A stretch of DNA of 64,000 bases from Chitinophaga ginsengisegetis (lineage in GTDB: Bacteria > Bacteroidota > Bacteroidia > Chitinophagales > Chitinophagaceae): contig NZ_FUZZ01000001.1 in the NCBI RefSeq assembly GCF_900168065.1, forward strand, positions 2,600,623 to 2,664,622, written 5' to 3'. Positions within the stretch are counted from its first letter, which is position 1; each line of letters starts with the position of its first letter. Below, piece by piece: positions 34,384 through 43,268 of the stretch. A model generated the notes under the pieces. The model did no database searches and had not been told where the DNA came from. It saw only the letters and a program-made list of their open reading frames with translations. The position numbers and the translations under genes were made by a program.

Positions 34384-35046
34384 TTACTTCTTCGGCCTGA
34401 GAAATGCAAACGTTTGCACTATTTTATCTTTCAGCGCGCGCCAGTCCTTACTTTCGATCAGGGATTTGGACAACAGGTTAGACCCCATTCCCACGCATAC
34501 CACCCCGGCGTCAAACCAGGCATCCATACTAACCCGGGTAGGTTCTACACCGCCCGTAGGCATAAATTTCAGTTGCGGGAACAGCGGTTTGATGGAATTT
34601 ACATAACCCGGCCCCAGTACGTTACCCGGGAACAACTTCACCAGCCTGGCGCCACTCTTTTCTGCAACAGAAATTTCCGTTGGCGTCATACAACCGGGAA
34701 TCCAGGTAATGCTTTCCGCACTGCAATAAGCAGCCGTTTCGGGATCAGTTACCGGGCATACAATAAAGTCGGCGCCCATACCGGCATACACGGCTGCATC
34801 CGATGCGTTTTTAATAGTTCCGATACCCAGGTATAAATCCGGCATGGCAGCCAGTTTCCTGTCGCGTAGGGTAGCGAAGTTCTTACGTGCATTTTCTCCC
34901 CTGCTGGTAAATTCGAATACCCGTAAGCCGCCATCATAACAGGCTTGCAGTACTTCCAGGCAAACATTTTCATCATCATGATAAAAAACCGGAATAATCC
35001 CGCTTTGCTCAAATGCTGCTATAATTGTTTCAGGACTTGGTGCCAT
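34384..35046 (-). CDS. eda: KDPG / KHG aldolase
   Basis: 220 residues. Class I aldolase that splits 2-keto-3-deoxy-6-phosphogluconate into pyruvate and glyceraldehyde-3-phosphate, the last step of both uronate branches. Motifs: GLRVFEFTSRGENA (catalytic Glu), LGIGTIKNASDA, CPVTDPETAAYC, IPGCMTPTEISVAEKSGARLVKLFPGN (Schiff-base Lys) and FMPTGGVEPT (phosphate site). Starts 3 bp after kdgK. A perfect TGCAAACGTTTGCA site is embedded in its last codons (34405-34418) and seems placed for exuT. Confidence 0.94.
   Translation of the reverse strand: MAPSPETIIAAFEQSGIIPVFYHDDENVCLEVLQACYDGGLRVFEFTSRGENARKNFATLRDRKLAAMPDLYLGIGTIKNASDAAVYAGMGADFIVCPVTDPETAAYCSAESITWIPGCMTPTEISVAEKSGARLVKLFPGNVLGPGYVNSIKPLFPQLKFMPTGGVEPTRVSMDAWFDAGVVCVGMGSNLLSKSLIESKDWRALKDKIVQTFAFLRPKK
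34405..34418. promoter_or_regulatory. LacI-type operator inside the 3' end of the aldolase gene
   Basis: Perfect palindrome TGCAAACGTTTGCA identical to the site before the kdu operon. It encodes part of the C-terminal residues of the aldolase and lies 55 bp before the exuT start. It may control an internal exuT promoter or act as a secondary site for looping. Confidence 0.65.
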
Positions 35047-35049
35047 ATC

Positions 35050-36048
35050 TTATATCAGTTTTATTATTTCTTTTTCAGAAGTAGTATTAAAATCTCCTTT
35101 CACAAAAAATTTGGAATACGCGGCAGCAGCAGCAAAGGAAATGATCTGCTGATCATCCAGTCCCTGCAGCTGGGCATGTATGAGCCCGGCCATGAAGCAG
35201 TCTCCGCTACCCACGCGATCCACTACGTCATTGGTATCGTACTCACGGGAAATGCTCATCTGTCCTTCGTTATAATAAAAGGCGTAGTACAGATTATGCG
35301 TGGCAGCATGACTGAAACGGAAAGTAAAAGCCACCCGTTTACAGCGTTTATACGTAGCAGTGATTTCTGCGGCTACCTTTTCTGCCTGTTGCAGGAAAAT
35401 ATCTTTGGTATTGGCTTCCAGCGCAGCGGTATCCAGCGCGGTATCCAGCATATTATTGGCGGCCCATATGTTGCCCATGATTACATCGCAGTACTGAACC
35501 AGCTCCGGCATTACCTCCACCGGCTTTTTGCCATACTGCCATAGTTTACTGCGGTAGTTAAGATCCGTAGAAATGGTCATTCCCTTCCGGGTGGCGGCCT
35601 GCAATACTTCCTTGCAAACCTCCGCGGCAGCAGGGTTTAATGCGGGTGTAATAGCGCTCCAGTGAAACCATTCCGCATCACCGAGCAATGCGTCCCAGTC
35701 AACAGTGCCCGGCACTATTTCGCTGAAAGACGACCAGGCCCTGTCGTACACTACCTCCGCATGTTTAAGGTCGCTGCCCTGCGCCAGGTAATAAATACCA
35801 ATGCGCGCACCACCCCACAACACCCTGTCGGTATGGATACCGCGGTTACTCAGTTGCTCCAGCACGTCTTTCGACAACCCGTTTTCAGGCACTTTGCTGA
35901 TATAGGCCACTTCTGTGCCCCAATTGGCCAATGCCGCTGCTACGTTGGCTTCCGCCCCGCCTACATAAACGGCGGCCGTGTTTTGCGCCAGCTGCGGCGA
36001 CAAGCGTAATAATATTTCTCCGAATGTGATAACTTTTACCGGCTTCAT
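35050..36048 (-). CDS. kdgK: 2-keto-3-deoxygluconate kinase
   Basis: 332 residues, PfkB/ribokinase family. Phosphorylates KDG to KDPG for the next gene's aldolase. N-terminal VITFGEILLRLSP and VGGAEANVAAALANWG, and the C-terminal anion-hole motif DRVGSGDCFMAGLIHA with the catalytic Asp, are clear. Overlaps the uxaC stop codon by 1 bp (TAATG), so translation is probably coupled. Next gene starts 3 bp downstream. Family members can use other sugars, but the operon leaves little doubt. Confidence 0.94.
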   Translation of the reverse strand: MKPVKVITFGEILLRLSPQLAQNTAAVYVGGAEANVAAALANWGTEVAYISKVPENGLSKDVLEQLSNRGIHTDRVLWGGARIGIYYLAQGSDLKHAEVVYDRAWSSFSEIVPGTVDWDALLGDAEWFHWSAITPALNPAAAEVCKEVLQAATRKGMTISTDLNYRSKLWQYGKKPVEVMPELVQYCDVIMGNIWAANNMLDTALDTAALEANTKDIFLQQAEKVAAEITATYKRCKRVAFTFRFSHAATHNLYYAFYYNEGQMSISREYDTNDVVDRVGSGDCFMAGLIHAQLQGLDDQQIISFAAAAAYSKFFVKGDFNTTSEKEIIKLI

Positions 36049-37442
36049 TAGAATCCAAAATATGCTTTTGCGTTATAGTAACAAATGTCCTGTACCATTT
36101 TCCCTAACCAGGCAACATCATTTGGCAGCTCTCCCTGTTCCACATCGTTGCCGATCAGGTTACACAAAATACGGCGAAAATATTCATGCCGGGAATAAGA
36201 CAGAAAACTTCTGGAATCGGTTAACATTCCTACGAACCGGCTCAGCAAACCCATGTTGCTCAATACATTCATTTGCTTTTCCATACCATCTTTCTGATCC
36301 AGGAACCACCATCCGGAACCATACTGAATTTTGCCGGGAATGGCGCCATCCTGGAAGTTGCCTGCCATCGTAGCAAAAACTTCATTGTAGGAAGGATTCA
36401 GGTTATATACTACTGTCTTTGTTAACTTATCTTTCTTATCCAGTGCATCAAAAAATGCGCTCATGGCTTCCGCAACGCGCCAGTCGCCGATTGAATCCAC
36501 ACCGGCATCCGCCCCTACCTGCTGCAGTAAGCGGGAATTATTATTACGGATAGCGCCCACATGGAACTGTTGTGTCCATTCCCTTTCATGATTCCATTCG
36601 CATACCGCCAGCAGGACGGCCGTTTTAAACTGCGCATTCTCGTATGGTGTGGCAGCGCGGTGGTTGCGGGTATTGTAAAAAATAGTATCCAGTTCCCTTC
36701 CGGTAGCCGGTGAAAAATAAAAGGTGCTGATGCCATGATCACTCAGGCGGCCGCCGGCTTCATGAAAATAAGTATGCCGGCTATGGAGTGCCTCAATGAG
36801 GTCCTCAAACTTCGTGATCTCTTTATTGGTAACTGCTGCCAGCTCATTAATAAAACGGTTGAACACCTCCGGGTTATCCACCGCCATTGCCCTGTCGGGG
36901 CGGAAAGTAGGCAGCACCCGCGTACCAAAAGGTTTATTGGCAATAGCACGGTGATGCTCCAGCGAATCTACCGGGTCGTCCGTTGTGCACAGCGTGTCTA
37001 CTTTATAATGTTGCAGGAGTGTTTGTGTGGATAACCGGGGCAATTGTGCGTTACAATCGTGGTATATCTTCTCCGCTGTTTTTTCATTCAGCAGGTCGGT
37101 TACGCCGAAAGGATTTTTTAACTCCATGTGCGACCAGTGATACAAAGGATTGCGCATTGTATATGGCGTAGTAGCTGCCCAGTGACGGAATTTCGTATAG
37201 TCGTCGGCGGGGCCTGTAATAAACTCCTCCGGCACGCCGTTGGCACGCATAGCACGCCATTTATAATGATCTCCTTTCAGCCAGATGGCGTACAGGTTGT
37301 CAAATGTTTTATTCCCTGCTATTTCATCCGGTGGCAGGTGGTTATGATAATCGATCACCGGCATAGAGACGGCGTAATCAAAGTATAATCGTTTAGCCGT
37401 TTCCGTTTTTAATAAAAAATCCTCAGACAGAAATTCCTTCAT
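36048..37442 (-). CDS. uxaC: Glucuronate/galacturonate isomerase
   Basis: 464 residues, typical length. Isomerises D-galacturonate to D-tagaturonate and D-glucuronate to D-fructuronate. Amidohydrolase-like barrel with family motifs VIDYHNHLPPDEIA near the N-terminus, WKGDHYKWRAMRANGV-type segment, LCTTDDPVDSLEHH, LSDHGISTFYF, and near the end SRFVGMLTDSRSFLSYSRHEYFRRILC. Cytoplasmic. It follows uxaB by 7 bp and is coupled to kdgK. Confidence 0.96.
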   Translation of the reverse strand: MKEFLSEDFLLKTETAKRLYFDYAVSMPVIDYHNHLPPDEIAGNKTFDNLYAIWLKGDHYKWRAMRANGVPEEFITGPADDYTKFRHWAATTPYTMRNPLYHWSHMELKNPFGVTDLLNEKTAEKIYHDCNAQLPRLSTQTLLQHYKVDTLCTTDDPVDSLEHHRAIANKPFGTRVLPTFRPDRAMAVDNPEVFNRFINELAAVTNKEITKFEDLIEALHSRHTYFHEAGGRLSDHGISTFYFSPATGRELDTIFYNTRNHRAATPYENAQFKTAVLLAVCEWNHEREWTQQFHVGAIRNNNSRLLQQVGADAGVDSIGDWRVAEAMSAFFDALDKKDKLTKTVVYNLNPSYNEVFATMAGNFQDGAIPGKIQYGSGWWFLDQKDGMEKQMNVLSNMGLLSRFVGMLTDSRSFLSYSRHEYFRRILCNLIGNDVEQGELPNDVAWLGKMVQDICYYNAKAYFGF

Positions 37443-37449
37443 AACATGA

Positions 37450-38943
37450 TTAATTTTTGAGCAGCTGCGATTGAATAAATGCTTTCACACCATTGCTTTT
37501 CAGCATTTTTAAGATACCGGCTACCTGTTCAGCAAAGCCTGGAATGGCCGTCAGATCTGTTTCCCACAAACGTTTGTCGCTGCTGATCCCGGTTACCATA
37601 TCATTTATGTCGGTGTGAGTTCGCCACCAGGCTGCAAAAACCGGGGCATTGTCATCTGTAATAACGTATTCTTCCCCGTCTCTGTTGCCATAATATTTAC
37701 CGGCTTCTTCACGCTCCGGCTGCAGGAACAGCAGCATGGCGGCGAAGCCCAGGCACAGGTGGGGCGGGAGTGTTTTATACTTTTCGTAGTAGCGTACCAG
37801 TGTGCGCACATTGCGGGCATTCATCTTGGAACTTTCCTGGAAAGTGATGCTGATGAGCTTATGCGCAATAAACGGATTGGCAAAACGGTCGAGTACTTCC
37901 GGCGCAAATGCAGTAGCGGTAGGACAGGTATCTTCAATAGTAGGCAGTATTTCGCGGAGCACCACTTCTTTGAAGAAATGACTCATATAGTCGTCCTGCA
38001 TACATTCGTATACCGTGTTGAGGCCCGACAGGAAAGCCAATGGCACTGCTGCTGTATGACTGCCATTCAGTAACCGGAGCTTCTGTTCACGGAATGGCGT
38101 AATGCTGGGCTCAATCAGCATCCTTTCATCTGCCTTATAAAAAGATAATACAGAACGGGTATGTTCATTACCTTCTATAGCCCATAACAGGTAGGGTTCT
38201 ACTTCTATCCATAATTTATCTGTGTACCCTGCTTTTTGCTCAATTTCAGCCAGGTTGCGGGGTTTGCCGGGAACGATCCTGTCTACCAGGGAATTACAAA
38301 ATTGGTTATCCTGCTGGATCCATGTAATAAAAGCCGGTGGCAGTTCATTATAAGCGGCCAGTTGCAGTACAATGTCTTTTAACAGGCGGCCGTTATCTAC
38401 CACCAGTTCTGTAGGTACAATCACAAAGCCGGTGTTGGCGCTGCCTTTAAAGTAGGTAAACCGCTCCCACAGCACTGCCAGCAATTTGCCGGGGAACGAG
38501 GCCGGTACGCCGTCAGCTATTTTCTCCGGAACATACTGGATCCCTACTTCCGTGGTGTTGGAAATAATTGTTTGCAAAGCGGGCTGATGAACAGCAGCTA
38601 ATATTTCCTGCCATTCTGCATTCGATTGCAAAACCCGGCTAATAGCGGAGTTGATCAGCACCTGGTCTACCAGTTCTCCCTGGGAAACACCTTTGATATG
38701 GGTGGTAAACAGGCAGTCCTGACTGGAAAAATCAACAGTATCACCGTCGGTCGATTTCACCACCACAATCCTTCCTTCAAAAATTCCCTGACGGTTGGCT
38801 TTGTCTGCGAGATAGTCTACTAAACCGCGCAAAAGCACGCCAGTACCAAATTGAAGGATCTTTTCCGGGAAGGTGAATGTTTTTTCATGAACGCCGGAAT
38901 CCTGATTTTTTAATATAAATTCTTTGTTTAATATAGGTAGCAT
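37450..38943 (-). CDS. uxaB: Tagaturonate reductase (altronate oxidoreductase)
   Basis: 497 residues. Mannitol dehydrogenase-like family. Reduces tagaturonate to altronate with NADH. Nucleotide-binding start ILQFGTGVLLRGLVDYLADKAN, then the family Lys-containing core LRLLNGSHTAAVPLAFLSGLNTVYECM (conserved K/N/H region) and ARNVRTLVRYYEKYKTLPPHLCLGFAAML. It begins the five-gene operon. UxuB-type mannonate enzymes are close relatives, but with uxaA present and no uxuA visible, the tagaturonate role is favoured. Confidence 0.92.
   Translation of the reverse strand: MLPILNKEFILKNQDSGVHEKTFTFPEKILQFGTGVLLRGLVDYLADKANRQGIFEGRIVVVKSTDGDTVDFSSQDCLFTTHIKGVSQGELVDQVLINSAISRVLQSNAEWQEILAAVHQPALQTIISNTTEVGIQYVPEKIADGVPASFPGKLLAVLWERFTYFKGSANTGFVIVPTELVVDNGRLLKDIVLQLAAYNELPPAFITWIQQDNQFCNSLVDRIVPGKPRNLAEIEQKAGYTDKLWIEVEPYLLWAIEGNEHTRSVLSFYKADERMLIEPSITPFREQKLRLLNGSHTAAVPLAFLSGLNTVYECMQDDYMSHFFKEVVLREILPTIEDTCPTATAFAPEVLDRFANPFIAHKLISITFQESSKMNARNVRTLVRYYEKYKTLPPHLCLGFAAMLLFLQPEREEAGKYYGNRDGEEYVITDDNAPVFAAWWRTHTDINDMVTGISSDKRLWETDLTAIPGFAEQVAGILKMLKSNGVKAFIQSQLLKN
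37566..37577. promoter_or_regulatory. Possible LacI-type operator inside uxaB
   Basis: ACAAACGTTTGT, a perfect 12-bp palindrome sharing the CAAACGTTTG core of the other sites. It lies in coding sequence 124 bp before uxaC. It may be a secondary site or a chance result of the local codons, and ranks lowest of the set. Confidence 0.4.
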
Positions 38944-39126
38944 TACAACTGATTTATGCTATAAGGTGGCTAAAACTAATAAATATATAATTCACAATTA
39001 ACAATTTATAATGTTTCCGGAAATAATCGTTCAAACACGTTAAAATTGTATCAACGATATAATCAGAATCAATCCGGCCATTGTCAGGATCAATAAAGCA
39101 CAGATGGCCGTTGGCTTAAATTTAAG

Positions 39127-39134
39127 TAATTTTG
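39127..39134 (+). promoter_or_regulatory. -7 promoter box of mnmA (TAATTTTG)
   Basis: Exact TAnnTTTG, 19 bp before the mnmA ATG. The rest of the 210-bp gap shared with leftward uxaB shows an AT-rich 16-mer (38997-39012) also found before uxaA, and no perfect LacI-type site. Confidence 0.7.
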
Positions 39135-39153
39135 TTGCTCTAAACTTTTATAA

Positions 39154-40263
39154 ATGAGCAAGCATGGTAAAGTGCTGGTAGCCATGAGTGGTGGTATAGA
39201 CAGCACTGTTACGGCGTTGATGCTGCATGAACAGGGGTATGACGTGGTGGGTATCACCATGAAAACCTGGGATTATGCATCTGCTGGTTCCAGTAAAAAG
39301 GAAACCGGCTGCTGTAACCTGGATTCTTTTAACGACGCCCGCGCGGCAGCGGTGCATCACGGGTTTCCGCACTTTGTGCTGGATATCCGCGATGAATTTG
39401 GTGATTTTGTAGTGAATAATTTTGTCGAGGAATATATTGCAGGACGTACTCCCAATCCGTGTGTACTGTGCAATACCCATATAAAATGGCGCGCACTGAT
39501 GAAACGTGCCGACGCAATGGATTGTGAGTTTATTGCCACCGGCCACTATGGCCAGATCCGTCAGCACGACAACGGCCGTTATGTGATCAGCAAAGGTCTG
39601 GATGAAACCAAAGACCAGAGCTATGTACTGTGGGGCATCCAACAGGATGTACTGGCCCGCACCATTCTTCCTTTAGGCAAATACCGTAAAACACAAATAC
39701 GCCAGATGGCCTTTGATTTCGGCTATCCCGAACTGGCTAAAAAAGCAGAAAGCTATGAAATATGCTTTGTGCCGGATAATGACTACCGCGGTTTTCTGAA
39801 AAGAAAAGTAGAGGGTCTGGAAGAAAGAGTAAACGGAGGCAATTTTGTGCTGGCAGACGGCACTATCGTTGGCCATCACAAGGGTTACCCCTTCTATACT
39901 GTCGGACAGCGTAAAGGGCTTGATATTGCCCTCGGACGCCCTGTTTTTGTAACCGAAATCATCCCCGAAACCAACACCGTGGTTTTAGGTAATGAAGATG
40001 AATTACAGAGAAGTGAGATGTTCGTAAGCGGTATCAACATGGGTAAATACGATACCATTCCCGAAGGCATGGAAGCAGTTACCAAGATCCGCTATAAAGA
40101 TAAAGGCGCACTGAGTAACCTGTATAATGAAAACGGGCAGGTAAAAGTAAGCTTCTACGAAAGCGTGAAGGGCATTGCTCCGGGTCAGTCGGCTGTTTTT
40201 TATGAAGGCGACGATGTAGTTGGCGGAGGAATTATCCAGCGGACGATGCCGGTTGTTTTGTAA
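39154..40263 (+). CDS. mnmA: tRNA-specific 2-thiouridylase
   Basis: 369 residues. Adds sulfur to uridine 34 of the tRNAs for Lys, Glu and Gln, using ATP and sulfur delivered by a relay. PP-loop AMSGGIDSTVTALML, the catalytic Cys106 in GRTPNPCVLCNTHIKW, the second Cys204 in SYEICFVPDNDYRGFL, and the YTVGQRKGLDIALGRPVFV segment are all present. Monocistronic with a clear promoter and terminator. Cytoplasmic. Confidence 0.97.
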   Translation: MSKHGKVLVAMSGGIDSTVTALMLHEQGYDVVGITMKTWDYASAGSSKKETGCCNLDSFNDARAAAVHHGFPHFVLDIRDEFGDFVVNNFVEEYIAGRTPNPCVLCNTHIKWRALMKRADAMDCEFIATGHYGQIRQHDNGRYVISKGLDETKDQSYVLWGIQQDVLARTILPLGKYRKTQIRQMAFDFGYPELAKKAESYEICFVPDNDYRGFLKRKVEGLEERVNGGNFVLADGTIVGHHKGYPFYTVGQRKGLDIALGRPVFVTEIIPETNTVVLGNEDELQRSEMFVSGINMGKYDTIPEGMEAVTKIRYKDKGALSNLYNENGQVKVSFYESVKGIAPGQSAVFYEGDDVVGGGIIQRTMPVVL

Positions 40264-40291
40264 GAATTAATTTCATAAGATAGATAAACAG

Positions 40292-40327
40292 AAAAGGGTG
40301 GGAAGACAGATCTTCCCACCCTTTTTT
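40292..40327. terminator. Terminator between mnmA and the rRNA methyltransferase
   Basis: Perfect 15-bp stem AAAAGGGTGGGAAGA / TCTTCCCACCCTTTT (40292-40306, 40311-40325) with loop CAGA. A T-run follows on the plus strand and the flanking A-run serves the leftward gene, so it is bidirectional. Confidence 0.9.
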
Positions 40328-40339
40328 TATCTTCAAAAA

Positions 40340-41497
40340 CTAAGACAATCTTACTGCATACATCGTATCTGCTCCCTTGTCATACCCCGCAATCACGCCC
40401 CCTTCCTGCTTCCGCAAGTCACTGATCTCTTCTATATACTTTACCACTTCTTCATTCTCCTGTTTAAAAACAGAACAGGTAATATAGATCAGCGAGCCGC
40501 CTTTTTTTACAAATGGCGCCACATTATGGGCTATCTTCTTCTGCAACTGCTGGTACTTCCCGATCTCGTCTTTTTTAAAGAAGGAGATACTTTCCGGCGT
40601 ACGCCCCCAGGTACCGGAGCCGCTGCAGGGTGCATCCAGGATGATACCATCAAACTGCTGACTCCCCATAGACGCAGGGAAATTCTCTGCCGTAAGATCG
40701 GCCACCCGTGCTTCAAAATGCTTCACTCCTGCCGTTGCAAAACGCTGCTGCAGGTTTTCCAGGATAGATCTTCTCACATCAGATACCAGTAATTGCACAC
40801 CAGGCTGCTGATCTTTGAGCAGGATGGATTTACCGCCGCTGGCAGCACAACAATCCCACCAGCGCTGGTGTTGCTGCGGATGGAACAATTCACCGGTCTG
40901 CTGACTGGAAGCGTCCTGCACCTCATACCAGCTTTTCTCCGGCACTACCACTTCTATTTTAGTGCCGTTGGGCAAGGCTATGGTAGTGTTATTAGCGAAC
41001 AGCTCATACGTAATGGCTGCTTTATCCAGCAATTGCAGCACTTTATCGAGCTTATTGTTGCGTACCCGGATAAATAACCGCGGCTGCTTTAAAACAGTAT
41101 AGGCGTATGCGTTAGCATCTATACCGGCTGACAGCTCCGGCAGAAACGGGAAAAGTGTGTCGGGGGTTAAAGGAACAGGCAGTAGCGCAGCCTTATCGGC
41201 ATGCGGCAATGCAATTTGCTCGTTCCATGCAGGACGGATAGTTGCCAGGAAATCATTCGGCGTGGTTTCACAAAGAAAGGCGCCGGTAATGATCCGCTCG
41301 TTCACGGAAAGGCTTTTACCCCAGTTCCCGAGGCGGAAGTAATGATATACCAGCTGTGAAATCCAGCGCCGGTCGCGGCCCCCCATGTAGGGATGTTCCT
41401 TAAAAAAAGATTTCAGGAAATGATGTAATGGCAGGCTGCCCTGGTAGGCGCCGATAATTTTTTCTGCGGATGCTAAGTAATTTTCCCAACGGGTCAT
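40340..41497 (-). CDS. rRNA cytosine-C5 methyltransferase, RsmB/Fmu type
   Basis: 385 residues. SAM-dependent m5C methyltransferase. Motifs: CCAASGGKSILL (SAM loop), VSDVRRSILENLQQR, LDAPCSGSGTWGRTPE (motif IV) and YITCSVFKQENEEVV (motif VI with the catalytic Cys). An N-terminal ~120-residue helical region (PYMGGRDRRWISQLVYHYFRLG) resembles a shortened NusB-like part of RsmB. The nucleotide target could be 16S C967 as for RsmB, but this is not provable from sequence, so no symbol is given. Monocistronic. Confidence 0.9.
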   Translation of the reverse strand: MTRWENYLASAEKIIGAYQGSLPLHHFLKSFFKEHPYMGGRDRRWISQLVYHYFRLGNWGKSLSVNERIITGAFLCETTPNDFLATIRPAWNEQIALPHADKAALLPVPLTPDTLFPFLPELSAGIDANAYAYTVLKQPRLFIRVRNNKLDKVLQLLDKAAITYELFANNTTIALPNGTKIEVVVPEKSWYEVQDASSQQTGELFHPQQHQRWWDCCAASGGKSILLKDQQPGVQLLVSDVRRSILENLQQRFATAGVKHFEARVADLTAENFPASMGSQQFDGIILDAPCSGSGTWGRTPESISFFKKDEIGKYQQLQKKIAHNVAPFVKKGGSLIYITCSVFKQENEEVVKYIEEISDLRKQEGGVIAGYDKGADTMYAVRLS

Positions 41498-41544
41498 ACG
41501 CGAAGATAAGGGCTAATATTGACGCTGTGGGAGATAACACAAAA

Positions 41545-41572
41545 AAATCCGGCCTGATAACAGACCGGATTT
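41545..41572 (-). terminator. Terminator of the sucAB operon
   Basis: Stem AAATCCGG / CCGGATTT with an inner CTG / CAG pair and one mismatch. On the minus strand it is followed by a run of T. It lies 22 bp after the sucB stop. Confidence 0.8.
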
Positions 41573-41594
41573 CATTTTATCTTATCAGCTGAAA

Positions 41595-43172
41595 CTAGAG
41601 TTTCAGCAGTGCTTTCAGCGGATCTTTACCAAACAGCAGTTGTTCAGGATTTTCCAGCATTTCTTTTACTCTTACAAGGAAGCTTACTGATTCGCGGCCA
41701 TCGATGATACGGTGGTCGTAGCTCAGTGCCAGGTACATCATCGGACGGATCACCACCTGGCCGTTGATAGCCATCGGGCGGTCCTGGATTTTGTGCATAC
41801 CCAGGATAGCAGACTGCGGGATGTTGATGATAGGTGTGCTCATCAGGGAACCAAATACGCCACCATTGGTGATGGTGAAAGTACCGCCGGTCATTTCAGG
41901 CATGGTCAGTTTGTTATCACGGGCTTTAGTGGCCAGTTCTACTACTGCTTTTTCAATACCTGCCATATCCAGGCTTTCTGCATTGCGGATCACCGGTACT
42001 ACCAGTCCTTTCGGAGCAGATACCGCGATAGAGATATCGCAGTAGTCGTGGTACACCAGTTCTTCTCCGTCGATATAAGCATTTACGGAAGGGAATTCCT
42101 GTAAAGCGAAGCAGCATGCTTTAGTAAAGAAGCTCATGAAGCCGAGGTTTACCTCATGCTGTTTTTTGAATACTTCTTTATACTTGGCACGCAGCGCCAT
42201 AATTTCTGTCATATCTACCTCGTTGAAGGTAGTGAGCATGGCCGTTGTATTTTTCGCTTCCACCAGGCGGCGGGAAACGGTTTTACGCAGGTTGCTCATT
42301 TTTTCGCGGCGTTCGGCACGGGTAAACATTTCCTGACCGATGGCTACGCCCGGATTCTGCAGGGCAGCATATACATCGTCTTTCATGATCTTGCCATGAG
42401 CGCCGGAACCTTTGATGCTGGAGGGATCCACGTGTTTGTCGGCGATCACTGCGGCAGCTACCGGTGATGCTTTCACATCGTTCGGGATGCTGGTAACAGG
42501 GGCCTGTTGCGGCTGTGGAGCGGCTTTAGCTGGTTGTGCAGCGGGAGCGGCTGCCGGTGCGGCTTTGCCTGCTGGTCTGCCAACACTGGTATCAATTTTA
42601 CAGGCAACATCGCCTATTTTTAAAGTATCGCCTTCTTTTGCCACAGTAATCAGTGCGCCGGCTTCTTCTGCATTCAGTTCAAAGGTAGCTTTCTCAGATT
42701 CCAGTTCACATACCACTTCATCACGCTCTACATAATCACCATTATTCTTCAGCCACTTTACCAGTGTTACTTCACTGATAGATTCTCCTACTGTAGGCAC
42801 TTTCATTTCAATCGTCCCTTTATTTGCTGCAGGTGCGGCCGGTGCAGCTTCTGCCGGAGCAGGCGCTGGTGCGGCTGCTACAGGTGCAGCAGGTTCAGCT
42901 GCCGGTGCGGCGCCGGTTGCTGGTGCGGCGGCGTCTGTATCGATAGTACAGGCTACATCACCAATCTTCAAAGTAGCTCCTTCCTGAGCTGCGGGGGCAA
43001 TTTTGAGAACGCCCGCCTTTTCTGCATTCAGTTCGAAGGTTGCTTTCTCTGATTCCATTTCACACAATACCTCGTCCTGCTGAACATAATCTCCGTCTTT
43101 CTTCAACCACTTTGCAATTGTTACCTCGCTAATAGATTCTCCTACCGTAGGGACTTTGATTTCGATAACCAT
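41595..43172 (-). CDS. sucB: Dihydrolipoyl succinyltransferase (E2) with two lipoyl domains
   Basis: 525 residues, longer than E. coli SucB (about 405) because the lipoyl domain is duplicated. Domain 1 spans residues 1-78 with lipoyl Lys43 in ESEKATFE. Domain 2 begins near residue 122 with the same ESEKATFE. Ala/Pro-rich linkers separate them. Next come a peripheral-subunit-binding domain ([32 protein letters not shown]) and the acyltransferase core ending [17 protein letters not shown] with the catalytic His. It transfers succinyl groups to CoA in the TCA-cycle 2-oxoglutarate dehydrogenase complex. It follows sucA by 96 bp; E3 is not in the window. Confidence 0.95.
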   Translation of the reverse strand: MVIEIKVPTVGESISEVTIAKWLKKDGDYVQQDEVLCEMESEKATFELNAEKAGVLKIAPAAQEGATLKIGDVACTIDTDAAAPATGAAPAAEPAAPVAAAPAPAPAEAAPAAPAANKGTIEMKVPTVGESISEVTLVKWLKNNGDYVERDEVVCELESEKATFELNAEEAGALITVAKEGDTLKIGDVACKIDTSVGRPAGKAAPAAAPAAQPAKAAPQPQQAPVTSIPNDVKASPVAAAVIADKHVDPSSIKGSGAHGKIMKDDVYAALQNPGVAIGQEMFTRAERREKMSNLRKTVSRRLVEAKNTTAMLTTFNEVDMTEIMALRAKYKEVFKKQHEVNLGFMSFFTKACCFALQEFPSVNAYIDGEELVYHDYCDISIAVSAPKGLVVPVIRNAESLDMAGIEKAVVELATKARDNKLTMPEMTGGTFTITNGGVFGSLMSTPIINIPQSAILGMHKIQDRPMAINGQVVIRPMMYLALSYDHRIIDGRESVSFLVRVKEMLENPEQLLFGKDPLKALLKL

Positions 43173-43268
43173 ATTTAATCAGTTGATGGTGATACCAGGT
43201 TTTGCGTTTAGCGGTTAGCCTTTAGCTTAACGTAAAACCCCGTTATTCTGTTTATACTTTGAATTTTT

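Noticed and set aside
9278..38943. One large pectin PUL including the SusC/SusD pair
   Set aside because: Terminators, a repair gene, an SRPBCC gene and the Pls-like operon separate the pair from the uronate genes, and no LacI-type operator is seen near susC.
39028..39045. Possible LacI site CAAACACGTTAAA before uxaB
   Set aside because: The core is not palindromic and differs at several positions from the other sites, so it was not counted.
42820..42960. GC-rich Ala/Pro repeat as a DNA repeat element
   Set aside because: It is the flexible linker between the lipoyl domains of SucB, a normal feature of E2 proteins.
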